Of a stretch of 32,757 nucleotides of DNA, positions 7,980 through 16,035 are shown in pieces (position 1 is the stretch's first letter; each line of letters opens with the position of its first letter). The position numbers were made by a program, and so were the translations under genes. This DNA is from Pontiellaceae bacterium. GTDB lineage: Bacteria > Verrucomicrobiota > Kiritimatiellia > Kiritimatiellales > Pontiellaceae. A model generated the notes under the pieces. It searched no databases, was not told the origin of the DNA, and was given only the letters and a program-made list of their open reading frames with translations. The DNA is taken from assembly GCA_016937945.1 (NCBI GenBank), contig JAFGVP010000147.1:1-32757 (forward strand), in the 5' to 3' direction.

Positions 7980-8929
7980 AACAGCTTTGCGAACTTCTCG
8001 GAAAAGCAAAGGCGGAGATCGGTAAGGTGATCATCGGGCAGGATGAGGTGATTGATAAGGCGCTGATCGCCATCCTGACGCGAAACCACGCTTTGATTGA
8101 AGGCGTTCCCGGAGTGGCGAAGACCCTGCTGGTTCGCACCCTGTCGCGCGTGCTCGGATGTGAGTTCGGACGGATCCAGTTTACGCCGGACCTGATGCCC
8201 GCTGATATTACCGGAACCAATATTTTCAACATCAAGGCCAATGAGTTCAACCTCGTTAAAGGGCCGATCTTCGCCACCTTCCTGCTGGCCGATGAAATCA
8301 ACCGTGCGCCGGCAAAAACCCAGTCGGCCCTGCTTCAGGCGATGCAGGAGCGCAAGGTGACGATTGACTGCGAAACTCATTCGCTGCCTGATGATTTTAC
8401 CGTATTCGCAACGCAGAATCCGCTGGAGTATGAAGGAACCTATCCGCTGCCGGAGGCGCAGAAGGACCGCTTCATGCTTAAGATTACGATGCCCTGCCCG
8501 GAGTTTGATGATGAACTGATGCTGGCACGCCGCACGCTCGGTCTGGATGCACCGGAACGTGTGCTGGAAGAGGGGCAGGTAGCGGCCGTCGTGCCCGCCC
8601 ATGAACTCGATCAACTGCGCGAGGCACTGCTTTCGGTGACGGTTCAGGACGAAATGGTGGATTATGTCGTCAAAATTATCCGGGCGACCCGTTCCGATGA
8701 AAGTACGATGGTCGGCGCCGGACCCCGTGCTACGCAGGCGCTGATTCTGGCGGCCCGTGCCTATGCCGCGATTCAGGGCCGCGACTTTGTTACGCCGGAT
8801 GATATCAAGGCGATGGCCGAGCCGGTGCTCTGCCTGCGTATTATTCTGCGGCCTGAGTTTGAAATCGAGGGCATGACCGTGAGCGAGGTCATAACCCGTA
8901 CCCTTCAGGAAATTCCGGTGCCGCGTTGA
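7964..8929 (+). CDS. MoxR-family AAA+ ATPase
   Basis: 321 aa, cytoplasmic. Walker A is GVPGVAKT at residues 47-54, Walker B FLLADE at 106-111 followed by INRAPAKTQSALLQAMQE, sensor 1 ATQNP at 149-153, and EGTYPLPEAQKDRF (154-170) is typical of the family. The C-terminal lid contains GAGPRATQALILAARAYA. MoxR ATPases act as chaperone-like remodelling motors, usually paired with a VWA or DUF58 partner encoded next door, as here. The gene overlaps DUF4350 upstream and the DUF58 gene downstream (TTGA), so a coupled stoichiometry is likely. Its target in this operon is unknown; the membrane proteins around it are the obvious candidates. Confidence 0.95.
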   Translation: MAYSIEQLCELLGKAKAEIGKVIIGQDEVIDKALIAILTRNHALIEGVPGVAKTLLVRTLSRVLGCEFGRIQFTPDLMPADITGTNIFNIKANEFNLVKGPIFATFLLADEINRAPAKTQSALLQAMQERKVTIDCETHSLPDDFTVFATQNPLEYEGTYPLPEAQKDRFMLKITMPCPEFDDELMLARRTLGLDAPERVLEEGQVAAVVPAHELDQLREALLSVTVQDEMVDYVVKIIRATRSDESTMVGAGPRATQALILAARAYAAIQGRDFVTPDDIKAMAEPVLCLRIILRPEFEIEGMTVSEVITRTLQEIPVPR

Positions 8930-10263
8930 TTGCTCCATCAAACAGATTACTCTTCTGGGTCGCATTGATTCTGATCCCGACGGCGTTGTTCGCGGCAATC
9001 GGTCCGCAGACGTTTGCCGTGGGCGTCCTGCTGTCTGTTTTGCTTGTTGTTGCTGTACTGGCTGATCTGGGAGTGAGCAGGCAACTGCTCGCCGGACTTG
9101 AGGTCGATGCGCCGGACGTGCTCCGGCTCTCAAAGCGCGTGACCGGATCGATCAATCTCAGGGTGCGCAGTGGTCGTTCATTTGCATCCCTCCGGTTCGG
9201 CATCGCACTTCCTGATGGGATTCGTTCTGAATGTGAGACCTTTCATATGCAGCTGCCTGATCCATGCACGTGGTATCGCCTCAGCTGGGATGTGATTCCA
9301 TCCGAATGCGGAAAATATCATCTCGGCGCCTGCTGCATGGAGGTTCCTTCTACGTTGGGATTCTGGTTGGTCCGGCGCCGGATTGAGACGGAGAGCGAGC
9401 TGCGGGTCTATCCCGACCTGCGCCGTGAACGGAGGGCTTCGGCGTCACTCTTCCTGAATCGGGGCGATTATGGCGGGCATCAGTTCCGTCAGGTCAGCAA
9501 AGGCCGTGAATTTGAACAGCTCCGCGAATATATTCCCGGCGATACCTATCAGGACATTCACTGGAAAACGACAGCCAAGCGGCAGCATCCCGTAACCAAG
9601 GTGTATCAGGTTGAGCGGACGCAGGAGGTTTATGTTGTACTGGATTCCTCCCGCCTGAGCGCGCGCCGTGTTCAAATGCCGAACTCGGGAGAATCCGTAA
9701 CCCTGCTGGAACGCTACATCACATCGGCCATGATGCTGGCCGTGGCGGCTGAGGCACAGGGCGATCTGTTCGGGCTGGTCGAGTTCGGTTCCCGGCCCAA
9801 TCTCTTCCTGAAAGCGTCGCGCGGCAAGGCCCATTTTGATACCTGCCGCAATGCACTCTATACGCTGCTGCCGGAGGAGGCCTCGCCGGATTTTAACGAG
9901 GTGGTTTCCTTTATCCGAACCCGCCTGCGGAAACGCGCCCTGATTGTATTTCTGACCAGTCTGGACGACGCGGCGGAGGCCGAGCGCTTCAAGGAGAACA
10001 TTTCCATTCTGAGCCGGCATCACCTGACGGTCGTCAACATGCTGCGTCCGGCGTCGATCGCCCCGCTGTTCAGCGGAGAGAAGGCGGCCTCGGTCGGGGA
10101 ACTCTATAACCGACTCGGCGGACATGTAGCCTGGCGCAAGCTCCACGAACTGGAGCTTCAACTGCGGGCGCGCGGCGTGCAGTTTAACCTGTGCGAAAAT
10201 GAAAACCTCAGCGCCGAGTTGATTACCAGGTATATGCAGATCAAGCAGAGGCAGTTGATATGA
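8926..10263 (+). CDS. DUF58 family protein (MoxR partner)
   Basis: 445 aa from a TTG at 8926 overlapping the MoxR stop. Two N-terminal membrane helices (about 7-27 and 30-48) precede a beta-rich domain. The DUF58 signature QLREYIPGDTYQDIHWKTTA lies at about 198-217. A VWA-like domain opens with VYVVLDSSRL (Asp240), whose MIDAS motif DxSxS is incomplete because the second Ser position is Leu. DUF58 proteins are membrane-anchored VWA-like partners of MoxR ATPases. The degraded MIDAS is common in DUF58 and argues against classical metal-dependent adhesion. It overlaps the next gene by 4 bp (ATGA). Confidence 0.9.
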   Translation: MIAPSNRLLFWVALILIPTALFAAIGPQTFAVGVLLSVLLVVAVLADLGVSRQLLAGLEVDAPDVLRLSKRVTGSINLRVRSGRSFASLRFGIALPDGIRSECETFHMQLPDPCTWYRLSWDVIPSECGKYHLGACCMEVPSTLGFWLVRRRIETESELRVYPDLRRERRASASLFLNRGDYGGHQFRQVSKGREFEQLREYIPGDTYQDIHWKTTAKRQHPVTKVYQVERTQEVYVVLDSSRLSARRVQMPNSGESVTLLERYITSAMMLAVAAEAQGDLFGLVEFGSRPNLFLKASRGKAHFDTCRNALYTLLPEEASPDFNEVVSFIRTRLRKRALIVFLTSLDDAAEAERFKENISILSRHHLTVVNMLRPASIAPLFSGEKAASVGELYNRLGGHVAWRKLHELELQLRARGVQFNLCENENLSAELITRYMQIKQRQLI

Positions 10264-11258
10264 TTATTGATGTGCAGCGGTTTATTGCGAAGGAAGAGTC
10301 TTACTGGAAGGAGCTTGACGAGCTTGTTGAGGCTCTGGACAGGGATTCCGGCAAGGCATTTGATCTGCATCGTCTCAAGCGGTTTCACTATCTGGCAGAG
10401 CGTGCATCTGCCGATCTCGTGCAGATCCGGGAGTTCGTGACCCATGCCGAGCTGACGCTGTATCTGGAATCGCTGGTTTCCCGTGCGTTCTGCGAAATTC
10501 AGGATCGCCGGGCTCACAGTATGCGCTTTCATCCCTTGCGCTGGTTTTTCAAATCATTCCCCCGGACCTTCCGTCGTCATTACCGCGGCTTTGTGTTGTC
10601 GTTGGCGATCACGGTTGTTGGCGGGCTCTTTGGCGCCGGCGCCGTTGCGCTGGATCCGCAGGCAAAAGAGGTCATCATGCCGTGGAGCCACCTGATGCTT
10701 GATCCGTCGGACCGTGTGGCCAAAGAAGAGGAGTCGACGGACTTTCGGCTGGATTCAAAGGCACCGTTTTCGACCTATTTGATGACGCATAACACCAAGG
10801 TTTCGATTCTGATTCTGGCGCTTGGAATCACGTGGGGCGTCGGTTCGGTGATGTTGCTTTTTTATAACGGAGTCATCCTCGGGGCGGTGATTGCTGACTA
10901 TATGCTGGCCGGAGAAGGCATGTTTCTTTCGGGCTGGCTGCTTCCGCACGGCAGCGTCGAGCTGCCGGCCATCATGATTGCGGGGCAGGCCGGTCTGGTG
11001 CTGGCGGGGGCCATGATCGGCTGGAATAATCGGCAGACCCTGCGAATGCGACTCAGAGCGATCCTGCCGGATCTTGTGACCCTGATTGGAGGCGTCGCCT
11101 GCCTGCTGGTCTGGGCCGGCCTGGTGGAGTCCTATTTTTCACAGGATCATGAGCCCGTGCTGCCCTATATCCTGAAGATTTCTGTCGGACTCGTTGAGCT
11201 GATCCTGCTGTTCGGATTTCTGGGCTATGCCGGACGGAAAAAGGAGGTGGACGATTAA
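10260..11258 (+). CDS. SpoIIM / DUF95-like membrane protein
   Basis: 332 aa. A soluble N-terminal helical region (1-105) is followed by about five membrane segments. Family hallmarks are HNTKVSILILALGITWG, then FYNGVILGAVIADY, then LPHGSVELPAIMIAGQAGL (about 228-246). It is homologous to the stage II sporulation protein M fold, but nothing here implies sporulation, since SpoIIM-like proteins are widespread in non-sporulating bacteria beside MoxR and RDD genes. In Bacillus SpoIIM works with peptidoglycan hydrolases during engulfment, so an envelope role is conceivable (inference). It starts in an ATGA overlap. Confidence 0.9.
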   Translation: MIIDVQRFIAKEESYWKELDELVEALDRDSGKAFDLHRLKRFHYLAERASADLVQIREFVTHAELTLYLESLVSRAFCEIQDRRAHSMRFHPLRWFFKSFPRTFRRHYRGFVLSLAITVVGGLFGAGAVALDPQAKEVIMPWSHLMLDPSDRVAKEEESTDFRLDSKAPFSTYLMTHNTKVSILILALGITWGVGSVMLLFYNGVILGAVIADYMLAGEGMFLSGWLLPHGSVELPAIMIAGQAGLVLAGAMIGWNNRQTLRMRLRAILPDLVTLIGGVACLLVWAGLVESYFSQDHEPVLPYILKISVGLVELILLFGFLGYAGRKKEVDD

Positions 11259-11271
11259 GGGCCGTTTCCAG

Positions 11272-12030
11272 ATGCTGAATATCCGAACGCCGGAAGGGGT
11301 CGTTTTTTCCCTGATGCTTGGCGGTCCGGTTGTCCGGTTGCTGGCGTGGCTTGTTGATGCCGCCGCCATCACCTTGATTGCGGGTGTCGTACAGACGGGC
11401 CTGACAATGGCCTTCCTTGTCTCTTCGGACATGATGATGGCGCTCGGGATTCTGCTTACGTTTGCCATTACGCTAGGCTACGGAATCTTTTTCGAGTGGC
11501 GCTGGAACGGGCAGACGATTGGAAAACGGCTGTTGCGTTTGCGGGTCGTCGACGAAGGCGGGCGCCGGCTCCATTTCAGTCAGGTGGTTGTGCGAAACCT
11601 GCTGCGTTTTGTAGATGTTCTGCCCCTGATGTATATGGTCGGCGGAATTTCCTGTCTGGTCAGTGCGCGGTCTCAGCGGCTCGGCGATCTGGCCGCCGGA
11701 ACGATCGTTATCCGACAGCCGAAGATCGGTGCGCCGGATGTGAAGGAAATTACGGGCGGCAAGTATAACTCTTTTTCGGAATATCCGTATCTCGAAGCAC
11801 GCCTGAGAGCCGTTGTAACACCCCGTGAGGTATCATTGGCGTTGTCGGCACTGGTTCGTCGGAATGATTTTGATGACGCCTCCCGTCTGCATATTTTTCA
11901 GGTTTTTGCGGAGCATTTTCAAAGTCAGGTGCAGTTCCCTGATGAACTGCTTGAGGGCATCTCGGATGAACAGTATGTTCGGAATGTCGTCAGCAGTGTT
12001 TATCGCAGTGGTGGAGGCGACAGGAGATAA
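11272..12030 (+). CDS. RDD family membrane protein
   Basis: 252 aa. The RDD domain has Arg22 and Asp29 in VVRLLAWLVDAAA, GQTIGKRLLRLRVVDEGG (80-97) and Asp139 in RLGDLAAGT, with about three membrane helices. A soluble tail of roughly 100 residues follows. The start is uncertain. ATG 11272 gives the family-like opening MLNIRTPEGVVF but has no adjacent ribosome site. A strong AAGGAGG near 11239-11245 is ideally spaced for an unusual in-frame ATT at 11254, and ATG 11227 lies inside the SpoIIM gene. RDD with SpoIIM, MoxR and DUF58 is a recurrent combination. This is the second RDD protein in the operon; unlike the first it lacks GYF and zinc modules. Confidence 0.85.
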   Translation: MLNIRTPEGVVFSLMLGGPVVRLLAWLVDAAAITLIAGVVQTGLTMAFLVSSDMMMALGILLTFAITLGYGIFFEWRWNGQTIGKRLLRLRVVDEGGRRLHFSQVVVRNLLRFVDVLPLMYMVGGISCLVSARSQRLGDLAAGTIVIRQPKIGAPDVKEITGGKYNSFSEYPYLEARLRAVVTPREVSLALSALVRRNDFDDASRLHIFQVFAEHFQSQVQFPDELLEGISDEQYVRNVVSSVYRSGGGDRR

Positions 12031-12034
12031 TTTT

Positions 12035-12571
12035 ATGCATGAGAAGACCTTGTCGAGAAAGACCGTTTACGAGGGCCTGATTCTTAACGTGGACATGCTC
12101 GAAGTGGAGCTTGAGAACGGCCGGCGCTCCCATCGGGAAATTGTACAGCACGGCGTGGCCGTCGCGATTATTCCGCGTCTTCCGGATGGCCGTTTCGCAT
12201 TTATCAGGCAGTTCCGCAAACCCATGGAGCGGATCTGTTTCGAAGTCGTTGCCGGCAATATGGATCATGACGGCGAAGATGAAGCCGATACCGCCATCCG
12301 GGAGTTGAAAGAGGAAACCGGCTATATTGCCGACTCCATGGAGCTCCTGGGGCCGATTTTTCCAAGTGTGGGCTATTGTACGGAACGCATCGATGTCTTT
12401 TATTGCGAGGTAACCGGTCGCGGTGATACATCGTTTGATGATGATGAACGGATCGAGACGGTAACGGTTTCCGAAGAGGAGATGGACACCATGATCCGCG
12501 ATGGAAAAATTGCCGATGCCAAGACCCTTTCCGCCTGGATGCTCTACAAGGCAAAGAAGAGTGGATTCTGA
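12035..12571 (+). CDS. Nudix hydrolase, ADP-ribose pyrophosphatase type
   Basis: 178 aa. The ATG at 12035 is preceded by AGGAG (12022-12026). It hydrolyses ADP-ribose or related nucleoside diphosphate sugars to AMP and a sugar phosphate, judging by the family. The Nudix box spans about 74-97 (G74, E81, then RELKEETGY at 89-97). FPSVGYCTERIDVFYCEV after it is typical of ADPRases. There are six residues rather than five between the box Gly and the first Glu, a one-residue insertion. The catalytic REL..EE core is intact. It is the only soluble metabolic enzyme in the operon. It may be a passenger or may link the cluster to ADP-ribose metabolism (inference). Confidence 0.9.
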   Translation: MHEKTLSRKTVYEGLILNVDMLEVELENGRRSHREIVQHGVAVAIIPRLPDGRFAFIRQFRKPMERICFEVVAGNMDHDGEDEADTAIRELKEETGYIADSMELLGPIFPSVGYCTERIDVFYCEVTGRGDTSFDDDERIETVTVSEEEMDTMIRDGKIADAKTLSAWMLYKAKKSGF

Positions 12572-12969
12572 TGGGCCGCCCGCCGCCGCGTTTTCTATCT
12601 TTAAATCCCGAGTCGGCCGCCTACTTCATTTTAATTGCTGCGTTGATGCTGTGGGGGCCGATTGGTCTGCTGAATGCCATGTTCCTGAGCCTGCTGGCGG
12701 TTCCCGTGTACGGTGCTTTTTCCCGTCAGGGGCGATGGTGGAAGATTTCTGCATTTTTTACGCTACTGGCGGCGGTCGCATTTCTGGTCTATCAGGTTGA
12801 GCGTCTCGGCCCGAGCGGGCTTGTTTTTAATCTCTCGATTGATTCCGACTGGAATTTTACATCGCCGGTGGTTAACCAGATCTCCTTTCAGGGAATCCTG
12901 CTGATTTTTCTTCCGCTGTCGTTTTCCTGTGCAGTAGACCGGATTCACCATCGGCGGAATGACGGCTGA
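12571..12969 (+). CDS. Small three-TM membrane protein
   Basis: 132 aa, starting in a TGATG overlap with the Nudix stop. Three hydrophobic segments lie at about 15-50 (probably two helices), 60-77 and 105-122. The tail is basic (DRIHHRRNDG). I do not recognise a family. It is the last gene of the twelve-gene run; the next gene starts 95 bp downstream with its own leader. No strong terminator is evident after it, only a 4-bp stem followed by a T-rich stretch around 12996-13011. Confidence 0.7.
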   Translation: MGRPPPRFLSLNPESAAYFILIAALMLWGPIGLLNAMFLSLLAVPVYGAFSRQGRWWKISAFFTLLAAVAFLVYQVERLGPSGLVFNLSIDSDWNFTSPVVNQISFQGILLIFLPLSFSCAVDRIHHRRNDG

Positions 12970-13026
12970 TTTTTGTGCCTCATATAACCGCGGGGTTGTT
13001 TATTTCTTTTTATGGCACTCCTGATG

Positions 13027-13042
13027 CTATCTGGAGAGATAG
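13027..13042 (+). promoter_or_regulatory. Perfect leader hairpin before 107-aa gene
   Basis: CTATCT and AGATAG (6 bp, perfect) flank a GGAG tetraloop. The hairpin lies 9 bases upstream of the strong AAGGAGG site (13052-13058) of the next gene. The GGAG loop is itself a Shine-Dalgarno-like sequence. It could be a protein-binding operator or an RNA leader element; nothing else defines it. Confidence 0.35.
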
Positions 13043-13063
13043 ATCCAATTAAGGAGGTTTGCC

Positions 13064-13387
13064 ATGAATGCGATTGATAAAGCCATTGAACTGGGATTCA
13101 TCGAGCCAGGGAAATCCTGTCTCGGGTTTGAGGGCCTGCTCGATTGGCAGATCAGCCAATATCACCATGTCGTGGATGGGACCCGTAAGGATCTTTCACG
13201 TGAACGTGGCCGTTGCCTTTCGTGGCGCGAGACCGAAAATATCATGAAAAAGACGGATCTTCGAAGCGCTGGCATGCAATGGCGTATGGAATATTGCGGA
13301 TTGCTGTGCCCGAACCGCAATGGCTGCCTGATTGCTCTGCATTTCTCTCAGGCCTGCCGGAATGTCTCCATCCATAAAGCCGGATAA
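13064..13387 (+). CDS. Cysteine-rich orphan protein, 107 aa
   Basis: Not recognised. The start is well supported by AAGGAGG at 13052-13058. The product is soluble, basic and cysteine-rich, with Cys at 19, 51, 78, 82, 88 and 98. The last four form a C-x3-C-x5-C-x9-C pattern (core CGLLCPNRNGC) that could bind zinc or an iron-sulfur cluster. The N-terminus (MNAIDKAIELGFIEPGKSCLG) is amphipathic, and W28, W54 and W73 are spread through the chain. It stands alone between the membrane operon and a small membrane protein, with its own leader hairpin. Metal binding is inferred only from cysteine spacing. Confidence 0.65.
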   Translation: MNAIDKAIELGFIEPGKSCLGFEGLLDWQISQYHHVVDGTRKDLSRERGRCLSWRETENIMKKTDLRSAGMQWRMEYCGLLCPNRNGCLIALHFSQACRNVSIHKAG

Positions 13388-13532
13388 TCTGTTTCCGGAA
13401 GTTGCATCGTCTGATTCCGGTATAAATAACTAACACCGGTCCAATCATTCTCACATTTTATTTTTCGAAGTTGATCGCGTGTTCAGCGGGAGAACCGTGA
13501 ACCCTGTGAATTAACTTTGGAGAATGAATACG

Positions 13533-13730
13533 ATGGATAAACTGTTGATAATGATCGGATGGCTGGTGATCAGTGTGATTTCGGTTAATGCGCTGGATCG
13601 CAGCCTGCGGGTGTACATTCTTGATTATGCCGTTAAGCGGCCGAAAATCCTGCGCACGCTTGTGATTGCCATGGCTTGGCTTGCAATCAGCGTGTTCTGC
13701 CTGGATCTGGTCATTGATAAGACCGCATAA
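13533..13730 (+). CDS. Small two-TM membrane protein, 65 aa
   Basis: Two hydrophobic helices (about residues 3-19 and 41-58) are joined by a basic loop (DYAVKRPKILRTL), followed by a short tail. ATG 13533 is preferred because TTTGGAG ends 10 bases upstream; ATG 13524, three codons earlier, is only 1 base from that site. No family is recognised. A strong terminator follows immediately. Confidence 0.65.
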   Translation: MDKLLIMIGWLVISVISVNALDRSLRVYILDYAVKRPKILRTLVIAMAWLAISVFCLDLVIDKTA

Positions 13731-13739
13731 ACAGGATTC

Positions 13740-13775
13740 AAAAAAGGCCGGCGGTTTTTGCCTCCGGCCCTTTTT
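13740..13775. terminator. Bidirectional intrinsic terminator
   Basis: GGCCGG (13746-13751) pairs with CCGGCC (13764-13769), with an inner GG/CC pairing. The stem is flanked by A6 on the left and T5 on the right (13771-13775), so it can end transcription from both the small membrane gene (+) and RNase R (-). Confidence 0.85.
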
Positions 13776-13779
13776 CCGG

Positions 13780-16011
13780 TTATCTTTTTCGGCGCTGCCT
13801 GCCTTTAACCCGCGGTTTGCCCGTCTTTAGGTCGGGCTGGATGCGAGGTCGTCGTTGTTTGTGTCGCGGCTGGGCCACCTGATCTGCGAGGATAAAGTCG
13901 ATGAAGCCCCGGGAGGTATCCACTTTTGATAATGCAACCTCAACTTCCTGTCCGATGGTATACATGACTTTGCCACCCCGGGTGCGGGCCTGCGTCATTT
14001 CGTCATTGGTTTCAAGCCAGTCAGAGGTGATGGACGCAAAGGTGATCATGCCGCGCTGGAGAGAGTCCGGCAGTTCAACAATCATGCCTTTGCCTTTCAT
14101 GGAAACAATGTATCCCTTGAAAGTTGCGGTCAGCGATGAGTTCATGATTTCGCTGTAATATTCAACCCGCTTTTTCTCGATGCCCTGCTTTTCCAGTTCA
14201 TCGGCTTTCTGCTCCGTTTCTGTACAATGACGGGCAATCTCTTCAATCCGGTCGCCGGAGATGCCCGGATCACGGCCCAGTTCAATTTCCTTGAGCAGTC
14301 GGTGTACGACCAGATCGGGATAACGGCGGATCGGTGAGGTGAAGTGCGTGTAGTCATCAAAGGCGAGGCCGAAGTGACCGATCTGGGTTCCGGAATATTC
14401 GGCTCTCTTAAAGTTTCGGAGAATCGCAAGGTTGGCCGTGTATTCCACGGGAGTTCCTTCAGCCATTTTGATGGCCTCATTGATTTCGTGCCTGGACTGG
14501 GGCAGGGCGGGGATTCCAAGCGCCTGAAGCTCCATTCCCATGGCGGTCCACTGTTCTTCATCCGGTTCGGCATGCACCCGATAGATCGAGGGTTTTTCGG
14601 AGGCAATCAATATTTCCGCAACGGCCCGGTTCGCCAGCAGCATGCAGTCTTCAATCAGCTGATAAGCCTGCTTTGATTCCGACCTGGGCATCATTTTTTC
14701 AACTTTTCCCTGATCGTTCAGTTTGATTTCAATCTCCGGCGTATTGATTTCAATGGAACCGGCGGCCACGCGGACCGAGCGCACCTTCTGCACCAGCGGC
14801 CAAAGGTTCTCGAGCCGTTCCAGTACCGGGTCCGGTATACCGTGGTCCTCTTTTCCGTCGATAAAGCGCTGAACCTGCGTATAGGTCAGCCGGGCCTTGG
14901 AATGAATGACGGAAGGAAAGGTTTCGTAGTCGAGCATTTCACCGTCATTATTCAGATGAATCATGGCGGTATGGGTGAGGTGGTCGTTTTGCGGGTTCAG
15001 GCTGCAGACCTTGGTCGTCAGCTCGCGCGGAAGCATCATGACCGCACGATCCACCAGGTAAATACTGTTGCCCCGCTGAAAGGCCTCTTTGTCAATCTTT
15101 GATCCGGGAACGACATAGGTGGAGACATCGGCAATGTGGACGCCCAGCCACCAGCCTCCATCCGGATGGGGTTCCAGCGACACGGCGTCGTCATAGTCCT
15201 TTGCGGTTTCCGGGTCGATGGTAAAAATGATTGCCTCCCGGAGGTCGCGCCGCCCCGCGAGCCGCTCTTTGGAAACTTCGCCGGAGATTTTTTCGGCTTC
15301 GGCAATCACTTCATCAGGAAATGCCTCGCGGATGCCGGCATCGGCCAGCAGGCTGTCAACATCGACGCCCGGGCGAGTGATTGCACCGAGGTCTTCAATA
15401 ATTGACCCGAAAAGCGGGCGGAATGGATCGTTCCATTCCTTCAGTTCAACGACAACCTTGTGATTCTCCGGTACATTTTTGGTATCATCTATCCGTACAT
15501 CCTGTCGGAATCCGGGGGCATCCGGAATGACATATGAATAGTAGGGCGTATGCCGGAGCAGACCGACGGTTCGCGTATTCCTGCGATCGAGCACGCGTAC
15601 AACCCGACCTTCGGCGCGTAAGTCCGTCTGGCCGCGGCGTTCGCGCCGCTGCGCAGCATATTCTGAATGAAAGATTTCAATCGCGACCTTGTCATCCGGC
15701 AGGGCGGTTCCGGTATTTCGGTCGGAAATATAGATTTCCGACTCTCCTTCAAGATCCGGTATGAAAATTGCTCCACCTTTCGCCATCATGCGGATTGTGC
15801 CGATGGATTCGTTTCCGGTTTCGGGCAGGCCCCATCGGTTTTTACGAAGGCGGACGATCTTTCCTTCCGCCTCAAGGTTGTAAAGGGTATGGCGAAAATC
15901 GGCGCGTTTGCCTTTTGAGTCAACATGGAGGGCATTCGCCAGCTCATGCTGTTTCATGGGCCGGTAGCCGGATGCGGACATAAATTGAAGAAGTTGGGAC
16001 TCGATGCTCAT
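13780..16011 (-). CDS. rnr: Ribonuclease R (RNase II/R family exoribonuclease)
   Basis: 743 aa, a usual length for bacterial RNase R. It degrades RNA processively 3' to 5', including structured RNA. The N-terminal winged-helix-like region (1-62) is followed by two cold-shock domains (about 65-215) and the RNB catalytic domain. The four metal-binding Asp residues are in IDPETAKDYDDAVSLE (D266, D272, D274, D275). The RNB C-terminal signature HFTSPIRRYPDLVVHRLLKE is present. An S1 domain follows (FKGYIVSMKGKGMIVELPD onward), and the protein ends in a Lys/Arg-rich tail (RRPRIQP to RQRRKR), as is typical of RNase R. A GAGGAA site lies just upstream of the ATG. The start is only 24 bp from the divergent glgA start. 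Confidence 0.97.
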   Translation of the reverse strand: MSIESQLLQFMSASGYRPMKQHELANALHVDSKGKRADFRHTLYNLEAEGKIVRLRKNRWGLPETGNESIGTIRMMAKGGAIFIPDLEGESEIYISDRNTGTALPDDKVAIEIFHSEYAAQRRERRGQTDLRAEGRVVRVLDRRNTRTVGLLRHTPYYSYVIPDAPGFRQDVRIDDTKNVPENHKVVVELKEWNDPFRPLFGSIIEDLGAITRPGVDVDSLLADAGIREAFPDEVIAEAEKISGEVSKERLAGRRDLREAIIFTIDPETAKDYDDAVSLEPHPDGGWWLGVHIADVSTYVVPGSKIDKEAFQRGNSIYLVDRAVMMLPRELTTKVCSLNPQNDHLTHTAMIHLNNDGEMLDYETFPSVIHSKARLTYTQVQRFIDGKEDHGIPDPVLERLENLWPLVQKVRSVRVAAGSIEINTPEIEIKLNDQGKVEKMMPRSESKQAYQLIEDCMLLANRAVAEILIASEKPSIYRVHAEPDEEQWTAMGMELQALGIPALPQSRHEINEAIKMAEGTPVEYTANLAILRNFKRAEYSGTQIGHFGLAFDDYTHFTSPIRRYPDLVVHRLLKEIELGRDPGISGDRIEEIARHCTETEQKADELEKQGIEKKRVEYYSEIMNSSLTATFKGYIVSMKGKGMIVELPDSLQRGMITFASITSDWLETNDEMTQARTRGGKVMYTIGQEVEVALSKVDTSRGFIDFILADQVAQPRHKQRRPRIQPDLKTGKPRVKGRQRRKR

Positions 16012-16035
16012 GAGGGGTTCCTCTATTTATTAGCG

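Noticed and set aside
7973-9133. 386-codon open frame on the minus strand across the MoxR gene
   Set aside because: It is antisense to the MoxR and DUF58 genes, which have full family motifs. Its translation is rich in His/Gln/Arg with no recognisable domain, the usual signature of a shadow of a codon-biased gene.
12986-13011. Terminator after the twelve-gene operon
   Set aside because: The stem (AACC/GGTT) is only 4 bp. The T-rich stretch is suggestive but insufficient for a call.
13403-13430. Promoter TTGCAT...TATAAA before the 65-aa membrane gene
   Set aside because: The two elements are only 13 bases apart, too close for a sigma70 promoter, and no better pair was found.
15925-16035. Longer N-terminus for glycogen synthase
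   Set aside because: The extra 37 residues run through rnr and do not resemble GT5 enzymes, whose N-terminus begins exactly at MKIVFLSSE.
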